Assembly: GCA_031772625.1 (NCBI GenBank)
Contig: CM062813.1
Coordinates: forward strand, 695,340,420-695,404,419
DNA length: 64,000 nucleotides
Reading direction: 5' to 3'
Source: Pinus tabuliformis
Lineage: Eukaryota; Streptophyta; Pinopsida; Pinales; Pinaceae
Positions 58,170-64,000 of the stretch are shown here, in pieces; the first letter of the stretch is position 1; every line of letters starts with the position of its first letter. The notes beneath the pieces were generated by a model. That model searched no databases. It saw only the letters and a program-made list of their open reading frames with translations, and was not told the origin of the DNA. Made by a program: the position numbers and the translations under genes.

Positions 58170-59112
58170 TGGTTGCTCGAATCATTGGCCACAAGATTCT
58201 TCTTTTTATTATCTTTCTTCTTCTTCTTCTTCTTCAGGTTTAGCTCTGGATACAACTTCCAACACTTCTCTTTTGTATGCCCATCAATGTTGCAGTGATT
58301 GTCGGGATCTTTGCACTAGTGTGTTGTGGTTGTCATCTTTTTATCTTTTCCTCCTTTTTGCTTCTTCTTCCCTTCCTTAGAAGCTTCATGTTGCTCAAAC
58401 TGCTTTGATCCACTTCATTGCGCTCTTTTTAGGCCTATGTTCTTCAGGTATTGTGCCTATACACAAGCCTCATCCACCGATTTGGGCTTGAACAACATCA
58501 CTTTCTCTCGCAGATGGCAGTGCAGACCCCCCAAATACTTGAGGAGTGCATATGGTTATTTGGAGAGATACCCAACATTATAGCCATCTTTCTAAATTTT
58601 GTGGTGTACTCCTGCACACTTTGGCCTGGCTTTTACCTGAAGTAATGACACCGGATCCATTGGTCCTCCACGTACCCAATGGGATAAAATTGTCACTTAA
58701 TGATGGTTTTTAAATCCTCCCACTTAGTCACTGGAGGTTCTCCCTCCAAACTTAAGGTTTTCGTGTGGCTCTCCCACCAAGTCAGTGCATGGCCCTCTAA
58801 TTTTAGCCACGTGAATGAGATATTTTTCCCTTCCTTGATCTTATGGATGCTTAAATAAACTTCCAGTTGCTGCAACCAGTGGTTCATCTTCAGAGCATCG
58901 ATCTTGCCATGGTACGACTTGATATCGACTTTTGCTTCCATTTTGAACATATATTGATTCATAACACTCGAACTGGGTTGAGATTTTCTAGGTTCTTTCT
59001 TTGGTTGGTTCTCCATGTCTTCCCGATCTCCCGATCCATCTTGTAATTTGTTTGCCGCATTTGAACCCCCATATTCTCCATGTTCACCTTCAGAACCATA
59101 TGCCCTTAACAT
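58170..59112 (-). pseudogene. gag: gag remnant of the minus-strand gypsy element
   Basis: 59112-58693 is an open 139-codon start with VDIKSYHGKIDALKMNHWLQ and KLEGHALTWWESHTK, a gypsy gag core. Downstream the frame shifts several times. At about 58300 it shows CNIDGHTKEKCWKLYP, a knuckle whose first Cys is lost, then a Lys-rich run at about 58200-58240. Confidence 0.75.
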
Positions 59113-59402
59113 TGAATGAATGAAAGCGCTTCAAAGGGAGAGCTATTAACCCAAGCAGAGAGAATAGCATGGCATGGCGATGGTTGACATCCAAATATCC
59201 CCAACTTATTACTTAGGGTTTCCATTAAGAGGTTTTCATTGCCGTTTATATCCGCGACTTATTGTTCAAGCCGCCAAAACCTCATCTCTGCAGGAACACG
59301 GGGTTTGTTTACAGAATCATCAACCATGATTAGGGTTTTACGATTTTCAACCCCGCTGGCCTAGATCCCTTGCAAATATCCACAAATACCTAAAGAAACC
59401 TA

Positions 59403-59413
59403 CTCTGATACCA
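59403..59413 (-). other. Primer binding site of the minus-strand gypsy element
   Basis: The minus strand reads TGGTATCAGAG (then TA), initiator-Met type. Seven bases separate it from the LTR-like end TTTTACA at 59421. Confidence 0.7.
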
Positions 59414-59420
59414 AATGATC

Positions 59421-60340
59421 TGTAAAATGTCGTGGATATTCCACTGGACAGTTTGTCACAACAAATCTAATAATAATATATTGAAATATTGAAATTTTAC
59501 ACTATTACAATTTATTAAACTTTAAGGTCCGTGGATTTAACTGTAATTAGTGCATGTATGCGAATATAAATTATGAAGAAAAGTATAGAGCTACTAATTA
59601 ATCTCACACACACATAAGACACAAGATATGCTCTTTGGGAAAACCTTTCGAGAGAAAACCCAACCGGAATGTGAGGTCGCTTCACTCTCTTTCTCTCTTT
59701 GGAAATATGGTTGCAGGAACAAAGAAGCAATGCCTGTGGCCCGTGGTCTGCTACAGTGCATATATCCTCTCGATGTGCTCTACCTCCTATCTCTCCTGGC
59801 TATCTTTGCTCATCTATGAAACAAAATGCTCTTGAAAGAATGGAATGGCTTTTCCTCCTAGTGCTCTGGTTATAACACAGCCCGATAGCCTACTAGTGGT
59901 TAAGTTTGATTACATCAACTCTTAACTATAGTTACAAATAGACTCTTATAGAATCTTTTACATCACAAACACGTGGCTAGCCCCTTTTCCATGAATAATG
60001 GGGGCTGACATGACATCCTCCTAAACTACAGGTGTGAAAACAGGAAGGTCAACTTCTGAGTGGCATAAGTTTCGCATATGAACTCCGATTGACGCGCTTC
60101 TTGCACTATTGAAAAGGTCTCTATGTGTAGAATATCATGAAAAAATTTGTTTCATGCCTCAAAATGCTACGAGAAGGTTTCAGACCTCGTTTCACCAAAA
60201 TGGGTCCAACCGATAAAAACAATCCCGTGAGCTGATTCCTCCACTTTTTCCACTCCAAATGCATCGAGATGGATGACAAACAATATAATGATCCAATTCG
60301 GATCAATCTAAGCATTAATTATTCGTAATATCCTTTTGGT
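59421..60340 (-). repeat. 5' LTR of the minus-strand gypsy element (right edge uncertain)
   Basis: It starts TGTAAAATGTCG next to the primer site and contains a GGGAAAACC...GAGAAAACCC phrase at 59637-59663, like other LTRs here. With no second copy in the window, the right boundary is a guess. Confidence 0.5.
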
Positions 60341-60344
60341 TCTA

Positions 60345-61188
60345 ATTGAGGACTAGGTATTATTTATTTCGAAGAAGGACAAATACCCCACAAGCTTTAT
60401 TTTTTTGTTTAATTCAACTTTCTTTGCTTTTTTTTCTTCTATGTAAAGCAATATCTAATCCTTCTTTTTTTTGTTTAATTTGAATTTTCTTTCTTTTCCT
60501 TATATGTAAATCAATTTTATTTATGGCACACCTAACTTGAATGGTGTTGTTTATTCATTGTAGCTTCTACTTGCTTGAAGTGCTTTTAACAAACAAGAGC
60601 GTGTGATAATGGTTTGTTTAGCGAGACTGTGACTAGTGTTGTTTATTCACTATACTTTGATGTAAGAAATAACTAGAGTTTTGGTCATGGGACAACTATT
60701 TAATCAACAAGATGTAGAGGAAGACCCACGAGTAAACCTTGGCTCCTAAATCAAACCTGATCGACCACCTACTACTCTTTCAATTAGGCACTATTCATAG
60801 TGATCTAGTCTAAACATAACAAACTAGGTTGTTTATACCTCGCTTTCACTTTTTATAAGATCGGGTTTTCCATAGTGTTCAATAAAGATAAAGGAGCATC
60901 GATGATTCATTGCAGGTAGTAGTCATTGGAGGGAGCACATGTTGTTCCTCCCCTAATTTTACCATGTTTTTGGTACCTATACCTTGTAGCCAAATAATTA
61001 CAGTTTCTTTATGGGGCAACAAATGTCCTTTCAGGCTTGGGCGAAACTGGATTGTTTTGACATGGGGCTAGTCGATGATGTAGTGTGGCTCCATGCACAG
61101 CGGACAAAAAGGTTACATTTTGAGGTTGTTCGTCTTGTAGTGGCCAATTATGCTTTCCCCAATGAGTTACCTTGTTTCAATTAGCAAT
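60345..61188. other. No gene recognised
   Basis: Two loosely matching 65-bp T-rich units (TTTTTTGTTTAATT..., about 60404-60535) stand in tandem. The rest shows no pattern. Confidence 0.45.
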
Positions 61189-61320
61189 ACTTATCAAATG
61201 CCAAACATAGTATTGACATTGAAGGGTATTGGAACGGTAAAGGGATCTTGATTCTTTTGATTACTTTCATTTTGAATCCCCAGTGGAATTGGCATTCCCT
61301 CTCCTCTCCTCTCCTCTCCT
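61189..61320 (+). repeat. About 135-bp dispersed repeat, copy 2, with CTCTC tail
   Basis: This is a direct-orientation match to 52693-52830, ending in a (CTCTC)n pentanucleotide run at about 61299-61321. Confidence 0.7.
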
Positions 61321-61559
61321 CATAGTATGCAATTTAATATACAAGTAATAGTAAAACTATTATTAAATGCATTGAAAGAAAGAATGACTTTTGAATATAT
61401 TGCATTCTCACTTATGTAATTTTATGGCTAGATTATATAAGCAAGGCATCCATGCCACTGTGGCCTTTTTCAGGTAGTTCTGTGCGAGGGGCCCCGAATT
61501 ATGTGCCACTTTTTCAGGGTTAGGACTCAGCCCACTGCCCAAAACTTTATGAAACTTCC

Positions 61560-63024
61560 AGAAATTAATGCTGAGATAATGTTACTAATGCAAACACTTA
61601 ATCAAGGAATTTATTTGACCTCTACTAGCCATAACAAGCATTTCGTCAAACATATCGTAAACATGAAATCCACAGGTCATAACAACAAATCTAAACATAT
61701 GATTCCCATTCTTACCTGAGAATCGTCAAGGAGGATTGATATCTCCTCCCAATAGCTACATTGTTGTCCATTAGGTCATTCATTCATTATTATTTCATAT
61801 ACTAACCAAAACATGATGAGAGACATGCATGAATATTATCATAAAACATGCTCATAACCAACAAATAACAAGAGATATATCAATGATGAAACAACTATTA
61901 AAGCCACATAATGACAAGCACATTTGCTCATGAAAATACCAAAGGAAAATGAGCTCTTATTAACATATGAAAATCCAACCAATTCAGGGACTTTCACATA
62001 CCACCCAACCATAGATTGGGCTGAACCAAATCTCTTTTTTAGCCAATCACCCCCACGCCATATTCCAAGCATGAATGTGGGATCTCATGAAACAAAATCA
62101 AACAAAACCAAACCAGGGCTTCCAAAGGCCAAACCACCTCAACCCTTAGCCAGGGTTTCCACCTCACGGTTGGACATCACTAACCATCACCAGATTAGTC
62201 TCTACCCAAGCTATCCAGGGCTCCAGATTGTTTTTCCTACTAGGGTTTCGAGGACTAGTAACTCAACCCACCAAGGGCTCTAGAGCGCTTTTCCAACCAA
62301 GGCTTCCAAGACTAGAAATTCAACCTAAGTTGTTACAGGGGTTCTAGAGTGTTTGTCCAACCAAGGCTCTAAGAACTATTAACTCAACCCACAACCATAA
62401 GGAACATGAGAACCAACAAGAAAACAAAAGGAAAGAAACCCACAACACCATGATTATCCCGAAAATGGCAAGGTTAGGCAAAACCACTGTCAATTCAAGA
62501 AATCCTCCATGCCTATGACATATCATAACCAAGAAACCACATGCATGTCAAAATTAGCAAGGAAATCACACATGCAATTCGGTACCTGTAAGAAAAACCC
62601 GTTGCAGCTGTTGATCTTGTTGTCCTCTTGTGCTTCCCTACTTTTCCTTTACCTCCTTGCTACAAATAGAAAGTATGCCACACTCCTCTAGGAGTGCTCC
62701 AAAAAAACTCTAAGTGTCCAAGAGTATGAGAGAGAGAAAATAGAAGAGAGAGCTCCAAGCTAAAACTAAAAAAAGGTTCTGAACCGATCCTCAAAATTGT
62801 TTTTATCATTGAGACCTCTAATTTATTCATTTTCCTCCAATTTCCTTCTCACATGCAACCTACGACTTTTCACCTTCCTATTCTCCTATTTTCCTTTATT
62901 TTCATAAATAAATGCCAATTAATGCCTCTTTGCCTTTGCGAATTTCCTTAGCAATAATAAACCGAAACGAACACCCACTAGGACGTTTTCCCACCATTCA
63001 ACTTGGAATATGTGTCCCATGACC
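61560..63024 (-). mobile_element. Partial inverted copy of the 45-52 kb LTR-like unit
   Basis: On the minus strand this matches 45124-46172 followed by 51090-51560, with the CATTC site near 62070 uninterrupted. It is truncated at both ends relative to the plus-strand copy. It carries its own tandem repeat of about 60 bp at 62215-62395. Confidence 0.7.
62215..62395. repeat. Three units of about 60 bp
   Basis: Units share AGGGCTCTAGA, TTTTCCAACCAAGGCT and AACTCAACCCAC-like words. They correspond to, but are differently expanded from, the repeats at 45829-46135. Confidence 0.65.
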
Positions 63025-63240
63025 TTGGTATTATATTTTTTACATGGAAATTCAATGAGGGGCTATTGCACCAAGGGAAGAGAACACAATATTATCTGGA
63101 GTATCTGCTTGAAGTGGGTTGCCCTCTTCATTCCCATGCACAATTCCCTTTGCATGCTTGTATGGACCATGAGGAGAGGTCATTGCTCTAGTAAGATGCT
63201 CCTTAGGAAGAAGGAGAGGAGAGAATGTTGGTTGAAAAAA

Positions 63241-63864
63241 CTAATAAATGAAAGGATGTTGAGTAGTTGAAGACTGATTTCGAGAGGTGTCTTTTAAGGC
63301 CTTCTTCTTCTTAAGAGGAAAATTGCAAAATTTCATAGTATGGCCATATTTGCAACACCTTAGGCAACGAAAAGGAACCCCCTCATAGTCCAATGGTTGA
63401 GGACTAATTTTTCCTTCTTCCATATCAAGATATTTAGATAACCCTTCCCTTAAGTCGATATTTATCGACACCCTAGCCACTGGTTTGCCTTTTGCATGCA
63501 AATAGGAAAATTCTGCATCCAAATATGAGACCAGATTGTTGCCCATATCCTAGAAAATCTCTAGCTTCCACAAATTTAGGGGAAAGAAAAGTAGATGAAC
63601 CCATACAAGGACCATATTTAATTGTTCCCAATTCACATCGAAAAGAGGGGAGCGAAACTTAAAAATAACTTGTGTGAAGTCTATATTCCAGACACGTTGT
63701 GAGATTGTGAGAGCTTCCTCGTGGGAGTGAAAATAATTTTGGATCCAACCCTTTGAAAGAAGGAAAATTTTAAGTGAATTTGAAACAAGGGGACTTACTT
63801 CTGTAGCCATCCAATCCTCCAATGTCTTTATGTTGAATTTCCTACCTCGTGTCCTTCCAACCAA
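63241..63864 (-). pseudogene. L1-type LINE ORF1 remnant (DUF4283-like with CCHC knuckle)
   Basis: One minus-strand frame of about 208 codons is broken by a single TAG at 63550-63552. The N-terminal part (RVWNIDFTQVIFKFRSPLFD) and VLVWVHLLFFPLNLW resemble the DUF4283 domain of plant LINE ORF1. The C-terminal knuckle CLRCCKYGHTMKFC is CX2CX4HX4C. ORF1 proteins bind LINE RNA. ORF2 does not follow; the inverted repeat unit begins instead at 63024. Confidence 0.75.
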
Positions 63865-64000
63865 CGTCCATTACACCATTGTCGCTACCTGGTGCATCCT
63901 CACATCCACCCCTAAACCCAACTTTAACTTTGCAAAGGGTTCTTTCCTTTTTATAACCCTATCCTTCTTTTTTCGTGCCCCTTAATTTGGATCCCCAGTC
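63865..64000. other. Upstream of LINE ORF1, window edge
   Basis: Probably the 5' part of the same LINE; too short to annotate. Confidence 0.3.

Larger units (their letters stand above)
55385..59413 (-). mobile_element. Decayed Ty3/gypsy element, internal region, 3' end missing
   Basis: The minus-strand order is primer site (59413-59403), gag, protease-like segment, RT, RNase H, integrase, then an abrupt end near 55385 within integrase. All genes are split by many stops and frameshifts. A protease-RT-RNase H-integrase order with no second RNase H fits a chromovirus-like gypsy. A left LTR was not found. Confidence 0.8.

Overview
The window looks like a repeat-dense stretch of a very large plant nuclear genome. 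The reasons are Ty1/copia and Ty3/gypsy LTR retrotransposons with plant-type initiator-methionine primer sites, a Tat/Ogre-type gypsy element with a second RNase H, L1-type LINE remnants and no convincing host gene. A gymnosperm would fit, but the sequence alone does not prove this. No tRNA, rRNA or CRISPR feature was seen. The only long ORF without a stop or frameshift is a 1240-codon ORF at 4944-8666 (minus strand).

Layout. (1) 714-35756 is one 35-kb nest. Its scaffold is a minus-strand, copia-like, pol-less LTR element (element A) present as a tandem dimer, LTR-internal-LTR-internal-LTR, with LTRs at 714-1122, 12204-12610 and 35350-35756. Each internal region carries a decayed gag-like gene with two CCHC knuckles. 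Three insertions interrupt the scaffold. A 7057-bp insertion (3849-10905, duplicated GAAGG) carries the 1240-codon ORF and a CpG-rich, TGACGT-rich upstream region. A 17.3-kb plus-strand Tat-type gypsy element (13118-30386, CCCCC duplicated) carries gag, protease, RT, RNase H, integrase and an archaeal-type RNase H, plus an apparently intron-containing antisense gene. A 1433-bp solo LTR lies at 31845-33277. (2) 35762-45070 holds an orphan copia LTR (37654-38652), a decayed minus-strand L1-type LINE (about 39170-42100) and a weaker RT fragment near 44 kb. (3) 45071-52019 is a 2-kb LTR-like unit split by a complete 4.9-kb copia element (46173-51089) that encodes only gag and protease and has three tandem primer-binding-site junctions. 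(4) 55385-about 60340 is a decayed minus-strand gypsy element with its 5' LTR. (5) 61560-63024 is an inverted copy of the 45-52 kb unit, and 63241-63864 is a LINE ORF1 remnant.

Nesting order. Element A is oldest: by eye its LTRs differ by several percent. The Tat LTRs differ at roughly 38 of 1047 positions and the gag-protease copia LTRs at roughly 27 of about 1190 (hand counts). The 7-kb insertion has no detectable LTR pair, but its ORF is undamaged while every neighbouring coding region is broken. It is therefore either young or recently under selection, and it is the strongest candidate here for an undescribed element. The antisense gene of the Tat element is the second most interesting feature: it resembles plant-mobile-domain proteins and has a canonical intron with a phase-consistent second exon.
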